A DNA stretch of 47,319 bases from Chloroflexota bacterium. GTDB lineage: Bacteria > Chloroflexota > UBA6077 > SHYK01. The notes under the pieces were generated by a model. That model worked only from the letters and a program-made list of their open reading frames with translations, had not been told where the DNA came from and searched no databases. Below, piece after piece: positions 33,351-41,044 of the stretch (positions are counted from its first letter, which is position 1; each line of letters opens with the position of its first letter). The stretch covers positions 1 through 47,319 of the forward strand of contig DASRDP010000002.1 of NCBI GenBank assembly GCA_035652535.1, in the 5' to 3' direction. The position numbers were made by a program, and so were the translations under genes.

Positions 33351-34046
33351 ATGCCAGAGGCGACGGTACAGCTCAATCAGAACACGGTGGGGTTTGAGGC
33401 GCGACCCGATACGGTCGATCCGCAGCCGGGCGTAATCATCGTTCACGAGGTGACTGGCCTCAACGACTACATCAAAGAGGTGGCCAATACCTTCGCCAAG
33501 CAGAACTTCGTCGCACTGGCCGTGGACCTTTACGAGGGGAAGACCGCCCAGGGGATGGAGGATGGCGCGCCGCTGAGGGAGAAGGTTACCGGCGCGGTGT
33601 TCCGCGAGAAGATCGGGGCTGGGATCGAGTACCTGAAGACTCGCCCCTACTGCACGGGCGACCTGGGCGTGACCGGGTTCTGCATGGGCGGCGGATTTGC
33701 GCTGTGGGCCGCCTGTCTGTTCCCTGACGACCTCCGTGCGTGCTCGATGTTCTATGGCCGCATCGGCGACCTCGGTCTGCTCCAGAACCTGCAGCATCCC
33801 GTCATCGGGAACTTCGGCGCAGAGGATACGGGGATCAGCACGTGGGCGGGGCAGCAATTCTGGCCCGAGATGATGAAGCTGGGCAAGAGCCTGGACATGA
33901 AGCTCTACCCGGGCGCACCGCACGGCTTCGCGCGACACACGGACCCGCGCGCCTATCGTGCGGAGGCGGCGAACGACGCCTTTGCACGCACGTTCGATCT
34001 CTTCAACAGGACCCTTCGCGTGGCTCACGCAACGGCCCGCCGCTAG
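33351..34046 (+). CDS. Dienelactone hydrolase family protein
   Basis: A 231-residue alpha/beta hydrolase of the dienelactone hydrolase family. The nucleophile is Cys111 in GFCMGGG, with Asp159 (GAEDTGI) and His191 (GAPHGF) completing the Cys-Asp-His triad that separates this family from Ser hydrolases. IIVHEVTGLNDYIKEVAN near the start is also characteristic. Dienelactone hydrolase opens the lactone formed after ring cleavage of chlorinated catechols; other members act on varied esters. The ATG at 33351 follows GGAGAAGGACG. No ring-cleavage gene adjoins it directly, but LigB and Rieske genes elsewhere in the window make an aromatic role plausible. Confidence 0.93.
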   Translation: MPEATVQLNQNTVGFEARPDTVDPQPGVIIVHEVTGLNDYIKEVANTFAKQNFVALAVDLYEGKTAQGMEDGAPLREKVTGAVFREKIGAGIEYLKTRPYCTGDLGVTGFCMGGGFALWAACLFPDDLRACSMFYGRIGDLGLLQNLQHPVIGNFGAEDTGISTWAGQQFWPEMMKLGKSLDMKLYPGAPHGFARHTDPRAYRAEAANDAFARTFDLFNRTLRVAHATARR

Positions 34047-34062
34047 AGGGCCGCACCGAACT

Positions 34063-34141
34063 GTCATTCTGAGCCGGCAGTCGAAGAATCTCGCGAGAAG
34101 TGATCGTTACTGCGTAGATCCTTCGCTTCGCTCACCATGAC
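34063..34141. repeat. Single diverged GTCAT...ATGAC hairpin element
   Basis: Starts GTCATTCTGAGC and ends CTCACCATGAC, with inner complementary parts GAAGAATCT and AGATCCTTC. The plan is the same as each unit of the 75-bp array (outer GTCATnnnGAG/CTCnnnATGAC stem, inner GA-rich ATCT stem) but the sequence differs. It is therefore a second, single-copy member of the same element type, placed after the dienelactone hydrolase gene. Confidence 0.75.
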
Positions 34142-34332
34142 CGGTCATTTTTCGCCCACGTCTCCAGGGCTGTTTCGCGAAGCCTCTTACGGCTGCCTGG
34201 TGAAGGTTGGCGGTGAGATGTGGCTGCTCGCAGCGACGCTCTGTGACGTGCCTCTGTTTACACGATAGACCGGCTTGATGAGGAGCCGAGACCGTGCAAT
34301 GCTCGCGCTACGACGCGCGGTCGGCTTGCCGG

Positions 34333-34899
34333 TCAGTCCCTGGCGCGCGCGCGTTGGGATTCGAGCAGATGCGACGCCGATGCCGGCGGCCAGGTCCGTG
34401 GGCTGTAGACGAGTGTCCAGGGATCATACTGCCCCATCCACGCACGGTCGTTCATCGGGTAGTCCCATGCAACCAGCTCGAGCTGGTTGCCGTCCGGGTC
34501 GAGGAAGTGCAGCTCCACTCGTGTGGGCACGCCCATCGCCTCTTGGTCAGCTTCTCTGAAGAGCAGAGCGTGGGGAACCTCCCACTCCTTGAGATGCTCG
34601 ACCCAGGCATCGACCTCTGCGCCGGGGATGGCGAAACCCCAGTGGGGATTCGTGCTGTCGACGGGATTCCATCCGTAATACTGTCGCACGAGCACCACGT
34701 CGACGCCTTCGCAGATGCGAACTCGCACCGCTGGATGGTCCACCTGACTCATCTCGGTTATGCCGCGTGCTACGACATCCCCGCCCAGCACGTGCGTGTA
34801 GAAGAGCTCGGCTCGTGCGAGGTCGCGAACGGGGAGGGTGAAGCGGTCGACGCCATCCAGATCGAGGGCCTTTGTGGCGCGGGGATTCGCTCGCGGCAT
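34333..34899 (-). CDS. VOC family protein (dioxygenase-like), second of a coupled pair
   Basis: A 188-residue VOC protein with a single domain: VDRFTLPVRDLARAELFYTHVLGG at residues 17-40 and VELHFLDPDGNQLELVAWDYP in the second half; the Glu of NQLELVAW is an expected metal ligand. A 35-residue tail (YDPWTLVYSPRTWPP) follows. The ATG at 34899 lies 2 nt beyond the stop of the upstream VOC gene, with GAGGG upstream inside that gene, so the two are translationally coupled. Both share the DPDGNQLEL signature and a Y/F-DP-x-T tail, suggesting a duplicated pair. Confidence 0.88.
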   Translation of the reverse strand: MPRANPRATKALDLDGVDRFTLPVRDLARAELFYTHVLGGDVVARGITEMSQVDHPAVRVRICEGVDVVLVRQYYGWNPVDSTNPHWGFAIPGAEVDAWVEHLKEWEVPHALLFREADQEAMGVPTRVELHFLDPDGNQLELVAWDYPMNDRAWMGQYDPWTLVYSPRTWPPASASHLLESQRARARD

Positions 34900-34901
34900 G
34901 G

Positions 34902-35474
34902 TTATCGGCCCTCGCTGGGTGGGGACCCGCCGTCGGGCACGGCCGCACGCCACGCTCGCCACGGGTAGTACTGCGTGCTCGGATCGAACGAGCCTACCTG
35001 AATGTCCTTGCGGAACGGATACGCCTCGCACCGCAGCTCCAGCTGGTTTCCATCCGGGTCTCGGAAGTAGACCGAAACGGGCACCAGCGTTCCCTCGCCA
35101 GCGCCGGCCGGCGTCGCCGCGATGATGGGGACCCGGGCCTTTTCCAGTCGCGCGATGATCTCATCGAGCCTGGCCGCGGTTGCCACGCGGAAAGCGCGGT
35201 GGGGAAACACCTGGTCGGTGGCAGGGAAACCCCATGGCTGCCAGTAGGCGTTCAGGTTCGCCTCGCCCTCGAAGAGCTGGATGTCCAGGTGCGCGCCACG
35301 CACGCGGCCCGCGTTGTGCCCTGCCCAGGTGGCCTCGACGACGACTTCCCCGCCGAGCACCTCGCAATAGAACTTGCGCGCGACTTCGAGGTCACGAACC
35401 GGGACATTGAAATGGTCCAGACGCAAAAGACGGAGATCACGCTCCGCGGCGGTCCGAGGCTGGGTATCAGGCAT
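34902..35474 (-). CDS. VOC family protein (dioxygenase-like), first of a coupled pair
   Basis: A 190-residue VOC protein. The start is LRLLRLDHFNVPVRDLEVARKFY, with His21 of LDHFN as the first probable metal ligand, and VYFRDPDGNQLELRCEAYP supplies the last (Glu of QLEL). It ends SFDPSTQYYPWRAW, matching the tail of its downstream partner. GGAGGTCGCC precedes the ATG. Such two-gene VOC sets may form heterodimeric enzymes; the substrate is unknown. Upstream, 316 nt separate it from the divergent GlcG-like gene. Confidence 0.9.
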   Translation of the reverse strand: MPDTQPRTAAERDLRLLRLDHFNVPVRDLEVARKFYCEVLGGEVVVEATWAGHNAGRVRGAHLDIQLFEGEANLNAYWQPWGFPATDQVFPHRAFRVATAARLDEIIARLEKARVPIIAATPAGAGEGTLVPVSVYFRDPDGNQLELRCEAYPFRKDIQVGSFDPSTQYYPWRAWRAAVPDGGSPPSEGR

Positions 35475-35790
35475 GGCGACCTCCAGCGCTCCTGTTTGGC
35501 GCAGTATACGCCCGCCAAACAGGCGAGGCGGAACCGCGATGGCTGATACCGCCGTCGCGCAACGCCTGCGCGCGGCGTCATCCCTCGTCGACGACGAAGT
35601 CCGAAAATGCGCGGATGAGCGGACCTTGGCTCTCCCCGATCCACGGTTTCACCGTGTGCGAGGAGATCCGCGCCAGGCTTGGCCACGGCCCGTGGAACCG
35701 CCGGCTACCATGCGTGATACCATGCCTTCCGCGCTGGCAATGGCTGTTCAGCGCAACCGCGTTCGCCAGCTCCGCGTAGTGGAGGGACGT
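35475..35790. other. Intergenic region between divergent genes
   Basis: The plus frame is open through this stretch and joined to the double GlcG gene, but a strong ribosome site (GGAGGG) stands just before the ATG at 35791, so I take the region as non-coding leader. On the minus strand about 40 codons (ending near 35577) read with a protein-like composition, but without a start or recognisable family. No hairpin or RNA gene was seen. Confidence 0.35.
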
Positions 35791-36750
35791 ATGAAGGCGC
35801 TGCAGCCGGGTCCCGATCTGACCCTTACCGAGGCCCGCGCCATCATGGACCGGGCGATCGAGCGGACTCGACGATTCAAGCTAGCCGGAACGATCGTCAT
35901 TATGGACCTGGGAGCCAATCTCGTTTGTCTATCCCGGATGAGCACTTCCCCGGCCAGCGCCTGGATCGCGCGCGGAAAGGCATACCTCACGGCCGCCCGT
36001 CGGGTGAATCTCACCGAAACCAGCATTCGATGGCACGAGCGGCCGTTCAATAATCCAAACTGGGCGCGCATGGTGCAGGAGCCTGTCTTCCCGGGCGAAG
36101 GGGGGATGCTCATCCGCCGGGATGGCCGTGCGATTGGTGCCATTGCCACGGGTGAGGGCATTGGCCCGTACGATGAGATCCCCGGCGTCGATCCGGGCGA
36201 GTTCGAGCATGATGGCGTGCGGGGGAACGCCGAAGACGTAGTCATCGCTTATGCGCTCGGTATTCCCTACACGGACCAGCACACCAGAACCACCGATCGT
36301 CCCGCGAGGGAAGGACCGCTTCGGGGACGGCCCGGAAATGAGTGCCGCGACGACCTCCCCCACTCGCTTGACGTCGCCCGACGCTACGCGGATCGCGCGC
36401 TGGGGCTCGCCCAGCAACAGGGATTTGCGCTCGGTGTCGCCGTGGTGGACGAGACGGGCCTCGTGATGCAGATGGACCGGATGGACGGCGCGCCGCCCGG
36501 CTCCCCGGACCTCGCGGAAGCGCGAGCGGCCACGGCGCTCGTCTTTCAGCGCCCTTCCCTGGAGGTCACCAGGACCACCCCGCCCCATCGCCTCGCGCGC
36601 GTGAACGAGATCGTCCATTTCCAGATTTTGGACGGCGGCGGCGGAGCGCCCATCGTCCGCGAAGGGCGGATTGTGGGCGCAGTGGGGGTGTTTGGCGCGA
36701 TCAGCGATGTAGACGCCGATGCGCTCGCGCGGGCGGCGGCGGCAGGCTAA
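35791..36750 (+). CDS. Double GlcG/HbpS-domain protein
   Basis: A 319-residue protein made of two GlcG/HbpS-type (DUF336) domains. Domain 1 is about residues 8-165 (LTLTEARAIMDRAIERT, then GAIATGEGIGPYDE). Domain 2 is about 188-318 (LDVARRYADRALGLAQQQGFALGVAVVDETG, then GRIVGAVGVFGAISDVDADAL). Single-domain members bind heme or act with glycolate oxidase or as extracellular redox sensors; a natural fusion of two is less common. The ATG at 35791 has GGAGGG 4 nt upstream. No signal peptide. It is convergent with the second Rieske oxygenase gene. Role unknown. Confidence 0.82.
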   Translation: MKALQPGPDLTLTEARAIMDRAIERTRRFKLAGTIVIMDLGANLVCLSRMSTSPASAWIARGKAYLTAARRVNLTETSIRWHERPFNNPNWARMVQEPVFPGEGGMLIRRDGRAIGAIATGEGIGPYDEIPGVDPGEFEHDGVRGNAEDVVIAYALGIPYTDQHTRTTDRPAREGPLRGRPGNECRDDLPHSLDVARRYADRALGLAQQQGFALGVAVVDETGLVMQMDRMDGAPPGSPDLAEARAATALVFQRPSLEVTRTTPPHRLARVNEIVHFQILDGGGGAPIVREGRIVGAVGVFGAISDVDADALARAAAAG

Positions 36751-36827
36751 CTCGATCCGTGGCCCGGGGCGTCGTCCTGGGCGGCTGGCCAGCGCTCTCC
36801 TGGTCGTCCTCGCTCAGCAGGTCCGAT

Positions 36828-38021
36828 CTAGCGTGCCCCCAGAACCCCCAGGCCGGTCGTTGTAGGAACATCGCCTCTCGATGCGTCCGTGAAGTGCCGC
36901 TCGCTGGTCAGATGGATCGACTGCGTCCACTGCTTCAGCGGGCGTCCCTCGGCCAGAGCCCGGAGCTCCCGCGCCCACAGTCGTCGCCAGAAGATCATCG
37001 AGTTGTCGGACTGTCCCAGGTGCTCGTGCGCGAAATCGGGAATTGAGCCCTGGCCGACCATCGACGCGTAGTCCTGCACGTTCACGATGTTCGTGATCTC
37101 GCTGAGGCTCGGGTCGTGCACGTCCTTCTCCCCGCGGAGGACCGCCTCGCCGACCTCCGTCGGTGACACCATGCCCTGACCGGACCGCTGATTGCCCCGA
37201 CGGGTCTGGTACGCCTCGAGCTTGTCCAGCGGGATGGCTCGCACCACCGGATGGATGCAGTGCGTGTCGTCGATGGGGACTTTCCAGCCAACGTTCTGCG
37301 AGCCGTCGGGCGCAATGAACTGCGTCATAGCGGGCATGAGGCGATGGCCCGTGCTTTCAATGCCGCCCGGCGTGATCTCGTGGACCGCCATGCCGTACGG
37401 TGTCTCTTCTGCCCAGACCCGAGGCGGCTCGACCAGCCCGATCTGGCCGTGGGGACCTTCCCGATGGACGAAGGCCACGTGCACGGGGTCGTTCTCTTGC
37501 CGGTTCCAGAAGCTACACGGCCAGATGGGGAAACGGTTCACTTCGAGGTATTTCCCATCGTCGAGCTGCGGGAAGCGGTACATGGGCGGCGGGTCGCCGT
37601 CGCCCATGTAGAGGAAGATCAGCCCGATGTACTCCTCGGCGGGATAGCTCCGGATCTTGATTCGCTGGCAGAACGGCTCTGGCTCTGCGGGCTGCTCGAC
37701 GCACTGGCCATCCGGACCGTACATCCAGCCGTGATAGAAGCAGCGGATGTTGTTCCCCTCGACCCAGCCAGTCGAGAGCTGGGTGCCTCGATGCGCGCAC
37801 CGGAAGGCGACGCAGTGCGGCGTGCCGTCCTCCCCGCGGTACAGGGTGAGGTCCTCACTCATGATGCGAATGGGCTTGGCGCGACCAGTCGGCAGGTCGT
37901 CGGAGCGCATGATCGGGTGCCAGAACAAGCGCAGATACTGCCCGGCGAGCGTGTCCGGCCCCGTATGCACGAAGTCCGTCCAGTCAGCTTCTGTCCACGC
38001 GCGGCGTTGCTGTGTGGTCAT
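36828..38021 (-). CDS. Rieske non-heme iron oxygenase, alpha-subunit-like, second copy
   Basis: A 397-residue oxygenase. Rieske ligands are Cys75-x-His77 (RCAHRG) and Cys94-x2-His97 (CFYHGW). The mononuclear iron site is Asp178, His181 and His186 (ENDPVHVAFVH), the same residue numbers as in the Rieske protein at 3916. Overall wording (GQYLRLFWHPI, VPIDDTHC) places it in the same phthalate dioxygenase-like group, although it is a clearly different paralogue. The ATG at 38021 follows GGAGAGAGAC. It starts only 9 nt after the stop of family-5 lipoprotein copy 7, so both form an operon; the lipoprotein may capture the substrate or a relative of it. No reductase is encoded nearby. Confidence 0.93.
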   Translation of the reverse strand: MTTQQRRAWTEADWTDFVHTGPDTLAGQYLRLFWHPIMRSDDLPTGRAKPIRIMSEDLTLYRGEDGTPHCVAFRCAHRGTQLSTGWVEGNNIRCFYHGWMYGPDGQCVEQPAEPEPFCQRIKIRSYPAEEYIGLIFLYMGDGDPPPMYRFPQLDDGKYLEVNRFPIWPCSFWNRQENDPVHVAFVHREGPHGQIGLVEPPRVWAEETPYGMAVHEITPGGIESTGHRLMPAMTQFIAPDGSQNVGWKVPIDDTHCIHPVVRAIPLDKLEAYQTRRGNQRSGQGMVSPTEVGEAVLRGEKDVHDPSLSEITNIVNVQDYASMVGQGSIPDFAHEHLGQSDNSMIFWRRLWARELRALAEGRPLKQWTQSIHLTSERHFTDASRGDVPTTTGLGVLGAR

Positions 38022-38030
38022 GTCTCTCTC

Positions 38031-39797
38031 CTAACGCTCGTCGACATCCCATAGATACGCGTTCCGATAGTAGCTTCCCCAGTACCCATTTGCGCCCACG
38101 TGCGCGCCGAATCCGCCGTTGATGTCGTCGTACGCCTTCACTCCTTTGCGGGCCGCCATGTATGCCGCTTGGTAGAACGTCGGCAGAATGAGCATATTGC
38201 CGACGACGTAGTTGTTGATCGCCCCCATCGCCTTTTTACGGTCGGAGAGGGTGAGACTGGACTGGAACGCGGCGGCGAGGCGCTGCCCCTCCGCGTCCTC
38301 GAAACCATTGCGGTTGCCTGTCCAGCGATTCTGGGCAGTGCCCGCCGGTTGTCCGATCTCTGTCGTGATCTCGCCGCTATACAATTCGAATCCGGGAAAT
38401 TGAGCCCGGGCAGCACGGTCGCGGGACTCCGCTGCGCTCCCGACGTGCTCATCGACGTCGAGGCCGACCGCGCGCCAATAAGCGGCGCAGGCGGCGATCT
38501 CCTGGTCAGTCCCAAGGCTGCCCCAAATGGCCGTGCGGAAGGGGCGGCCATCGGTGTCATTGCGCAGCTTGCCGTCAGAACCGAGCGTCCACCCGGCGTC
38601 GCGAAGAGCCGCCTGCGCTTTCTCGGGGTTGTAGGCGAATTCGCGGAGCGAATCTCTCGTGACCTCATACAGAGGGTCGGTGGCCGGCAAGATCGACCAC
38701 GCGGCAAGCTGGGGATTGCCTCCGTTCACTGCGTCGGATAACGCCTCGATGTCCAAGGCGTAGCGCAGCGCCTTGCGCACGCTGGCGCTCCCCGTAACTG
38801 TTGGCTCCATCTGCAACGTGGGCCGCCACTGTGGCTCCAGGAAGCGGATCGCATTGGGAATCACGTGGACAGTCCCTTCGCCGCTCGCCTGCCACCGCTC
38901 CTTCAGCGGTACCCCCGTCGCCTGGCGCAACGCCAGCTCTGGCGTGAGGTCCACCGCGCCCGCGAGCAGGCTCGATTCGAGGGCGCTGTCGTCATTGAAG
39001 ATGCGGACATAGACGACATCGATCTTTGGCCGCCCGAGGTAGTAGCCGTCATACGCTTGGAAGTCCATCCCCGACCCCGGGTCGAACGACGTGAGGCGAA
39101 ACGCGCCCGTGTTCACGTAGCCGGAGGTCCAGTAGGGATCGCTGAGGATGTCGTCCAAATTCCCGCTTTCTCTATAGCGGGCGTACGCGTCTCCCAGGAG
39201 GTGCTGCGGAAGCGGCCAGAACATGAGCGGGCCGAGCGCTGTGCCCAAGAAGTAAGGCTGCTTGTAGTAGATCACGAACGTGAGATCGTCTGGAGCTTCC
39301 ACGCCCGACACGTACTCCATAGCGTCGTTGAGGCTCGTTGGGAGTCCCGAAGGACCGCCAATGTCGTAAGAAAACACGAGGTCCTGCGCCGTGAAAGGGG
39401 CCCCATCCTGCCAGGTGACGCCTTTCCGTAGACCGAATTCGACTCGCATCCTGCCGTCGGGCAGAACGGCGATGGTCCCGTCGTCCAGAGACGGGACCTT
39501 CTCGGCGAGCCGGCCGACCTGCTTGTGCGCGTCTCTATCGGCGGTGATCAGACCATCCGTGTGGATCTCGGTTAAGGCCACCCAGCCGCCAACCGGTGAT
39601 GACCCGCCCGCGATGCTCAACGCGGAGACCGTTCCAGTGACTCCGATCGTCAAGGTCTTCGTCTGACGCGGTGTCTGGGCTTCCGGTTGCGTAGCGCGAT
39701 TGGATTGCTGGCTAGCAGGGGGAGAGCAAGCGCTGATCAGCGCTGCCGAAATGACGACAGCCGAGCCCAGCCAGTGGGTACGACTCGCGCGCATCAT
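38031..39797 (-). CDS. Family-5 solute-binding lipoprotein, copy 7, in operon with a Rieske oxygenase
   Basis: A 588-residue lipoprotein. The ATG at 39797 has GAGG 7 nt upstream; the open frame extends farther but with no signal-like sequence. The lipobox is ALISAC followed by SPPASQQ. SBP_bac_5 landmarks are FGLRKGVTWQDGAPFTAQDL, YVNTGAFRLTSFDPG, LGRPKIDVVYVRIFND and a terminal AYLWDVDER. It forms a subgroup of its own, with NTGAFRLTSF replacing the GPY/GPF segment of the other copies. Its stop is 9 nt from the start of the Rieske oxygenase, the tightest lipoprotein-enzyme link in the window. Ligand: perhaps an aromatic or heterocyclic acid, by association. Confidence 0.93.
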   Translation of the reverse strand: MMRASRTHWLGSAVVISAALISACSPPASQQSNRATQPEAQTPRQTKTLTIGVTGTVSALSIAGGSSPVGGWVALTEIHTDGLITADRDAHKQVGRLAEKVPSLDDGTIAVLPDGRMRVEFGLRKGVTWQDGAPFTAQDLVFSYDIGGPSGLPTSLNDAMEYVSGVEAPDDLTFVIYYKQPYFLGTALGPLMFWPLPQHLLGDAYARYRESGNLDDILSDPYWTSGYVNTGAFRLTSFDPGSGMDFQAYDGYYLGRPKIDVVYVRIFNDDSALESSLLAGAVDLTPELALRQATGVPLKERWQASGEGTVHVIPNAIRFLEPQWRPTLQMEPTVTGSASVRKALRYALDIEALSDAVNGGNPQLAAWSILPATDPLYEVTRDSLREFAYNPEKAQAALRDAGWTLGSDGKLRNDTDGRPFRTAIWGSLGTDQEIAACAAYWRAVGLDVDEHVGSAAESRDRAARAQFPGFELYSGEITTEIGQPAGTAQNRWTGNRNGFEDAEGQRLAAAFQSSLTLSDRKKAMGAINNYVVGNMLILPTFYQAAYMAARKGVKAYDDINGGFGAHVGANGYWGSYYRNAYLWDVDER

Positions 39798-40115
39798 GTG
39801 CGGACCTCTTTGGTGTTGCCATTCAGACTGTATCGCGGTGCGGCGATAGGGCAACCCATTGTATGCGGGAAGCATTCCCTGCGCGGAGCCTTATCCTCAC
39901 AGCCGGATCAGCCGCGATTCCCGGATCGCGCTCCAGGATCCGTCGGTCAGCCCGCCGGCTGGGCGTCAGACGGCCTGCCCTCGCGGCGCCCCGCGGTCGC
40001 CTTGACGGTCGGTGTCGTGAGCTGATGAGTGGATCACGAGCGGGAGTGTACGGCTATCTCAACCCGTAGATCGGCGTCCTTGCAGGATGCTGAAAAACCG
40101 CTCGCCCGGACTGTG
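39798..40115. other. Intergenic region, no gene seen
   Basis: This 318-base stretch holds the upstream region of lipoprotein copy 7 (minus) and the end of the His-rich protein gene. Short open frames lack ribosome sites. Around 40080-40098 the sequence TTGCAGGATGCTGAAAAA resembles a sequence I recall near dispersed repeats and IS ends in other bacteria. No transposase fragment is visible, so this is only a remark. Confidence 0.35.
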
Positions 40116-40472
40116 CTACCGGTCGTGCCCGTGATGGTGGTGGTGAGGATGGGCGTTCGGGAAGATGCTGCTGATCGCCGGTGGAGCGACAGGCGGGAAT
40201 GCCGCGGCGTACCCTGTGTCCGGTCCGCACGGCGCGATGGTCTCGGTCGCGACGCTGCCGTCTGGCGCCTGGACGTTCACGACCGGCCTGCCACGCTCGT
40301 CGGCGCCGAGGGTGAAGGTGACCGTGCCGACGGCGGTGTCAGTGGTCCACGTCTGCGGGATGCCAGGATACAGACACAGTGATGCCGCAGTGGCGACACC
40401 GGCAGAGACGGCTACGTTCCACATCAGGACAAAGGCAGCGAGCGCGATCACGGTCAAACGCAGGCCTCGCAT
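40116..40472 (-). CDS. Secreted protein with His-rich C-terminus
   Basis: A 118-residue exported protein. Residues 1-30 are a signal peptide (LTVIALAAFVLMWNVAVSAG then TAASLC). The mature part is a short beta-rich domain (GTVTFTLGADERGRPVVNVQAPDG) and a tail HPHHHHHGHDR with seven His within ten residues, a likely site for Zn, Cu or Ni. A Cys pair (residues about 33 and 82) could form a disulfide. The ATG at 40472 follows a G-rich site (GAGGGGG). No family recognised. Such proteins can store or scavenge metals at the cell surface; that is inference. Confidence 0.7.
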   Translation of the reverse strand: MRGLRLTVIALAAFVLMWNVAVSAGVATAASLCLYPGIPQTWTTDTAVGTVTFTLGADERGRPVVNVQAPDGSVATETIAPCGPDTGYAAAFPPVAPPAISSIFPNAHPHHHHHGHDR

Positions 40473-40546
40473 GGTGAGAACCCCCTCACTGCAATTATCC
40501 CCCGTTCCGGCCGATCTTGAATCCTGTTGAACGGTCCTCGCCGCGG

Positions 40547-40933
40547 CTAATCCCGCCTGAACAATTCTGGCCCTCGGGATCGCAGCCACCCACCCCGTGC
40601 GAGACCAATGAGACCGATAACGAGTGGAGGGGTGAAGATGAACGGAATGCGATCGGCGAACCAGCGAGGCAAAAAGATGTCGGTCACCCGAACATCCGCG
40701 CCGGTCAGATCTCGCACAACCTCGGTCAACGGACACCGGAACCGGTTGAGGGCGAACACGGCGGACTCACCGAGAGCTACGGTGAGAGCAAGGCCGGTCC
40801 AATGAGAGGGTCGACCACGCAGGCCCGCGAAGAAGACATGGAGAATGGAGACGGCGATACTCAAGAAGATGGCCGAATGCACCGCCTTGACGGCGGTGAT
40901 CAGCCATTCAGCACGAGTGTTCGGGCGATCCAT
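40547..40933 (-). CDS. Small polytopic membrane protein
   Basis: A 128-residue membrane protein with three or four hydrophobic helices (AIFLSIAVSILHVFFAG, WTGLALTVALGESAVFAL, PFIFTPPLVIGLIGL). Between them is a conserved-looking loop NRFRCPLTEVVRDL...VTDIFLPRWFADRIP. The CPLT and DIFLPRWFAD pieces recall small uncharacterised membrane proteins of several phyla; I cannot name a family. The ATG at 40933 is chosen because upstream codons are Arg-rich; its ribosome site (GAGAGG) is a little far. It precedes the His-rich protein in the same direction (74 nt). Confidence 0.65.
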   Translation of the reverse strand: MDRPNTRAEWLITAVKAVHSAIFLSIAVSILHVFFAGLRGRPSHWTGLALTVALGESAVFALNRFRCPLTEVVRDLTGADVRVTDIFLPRWFADRIPFIFTPPLVIGLIGLARGGWLRSRGPELFRRD

Positions 40934-41044
40934 CCGCTTCGGTCCTCTCCCCCCACATCTTGCCAATCGCAATGCCCGTCTGATGACAGGCCCCGCCAAA
41001 TGAGATGCGGGAAGCGACCGGTCACCACCGCACGTCGTGGGCGC

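Noticed and set aside
35577-35720. Minus-strand stretch reading HTVKPWIGESQGPLIRAF
   Set aside because: Protein-like in composition but no start, no ribosome site and no family I can name; left as a remark for the intergenic region.
36784-36793. GCTGGCCAGC palindrome between the GlcG-like and Rieske genes
   Set aside because: Only 10 bp with no loop and no T-run; expected by chance in such GC-rich DNA.
40080-40098. TTGCAGGATGCTGAAAAA as an insertion-sequence end
   Set aside because: Similarity is only from memory; there is no transposase fragment, inverted-repeat partner or target duplication.
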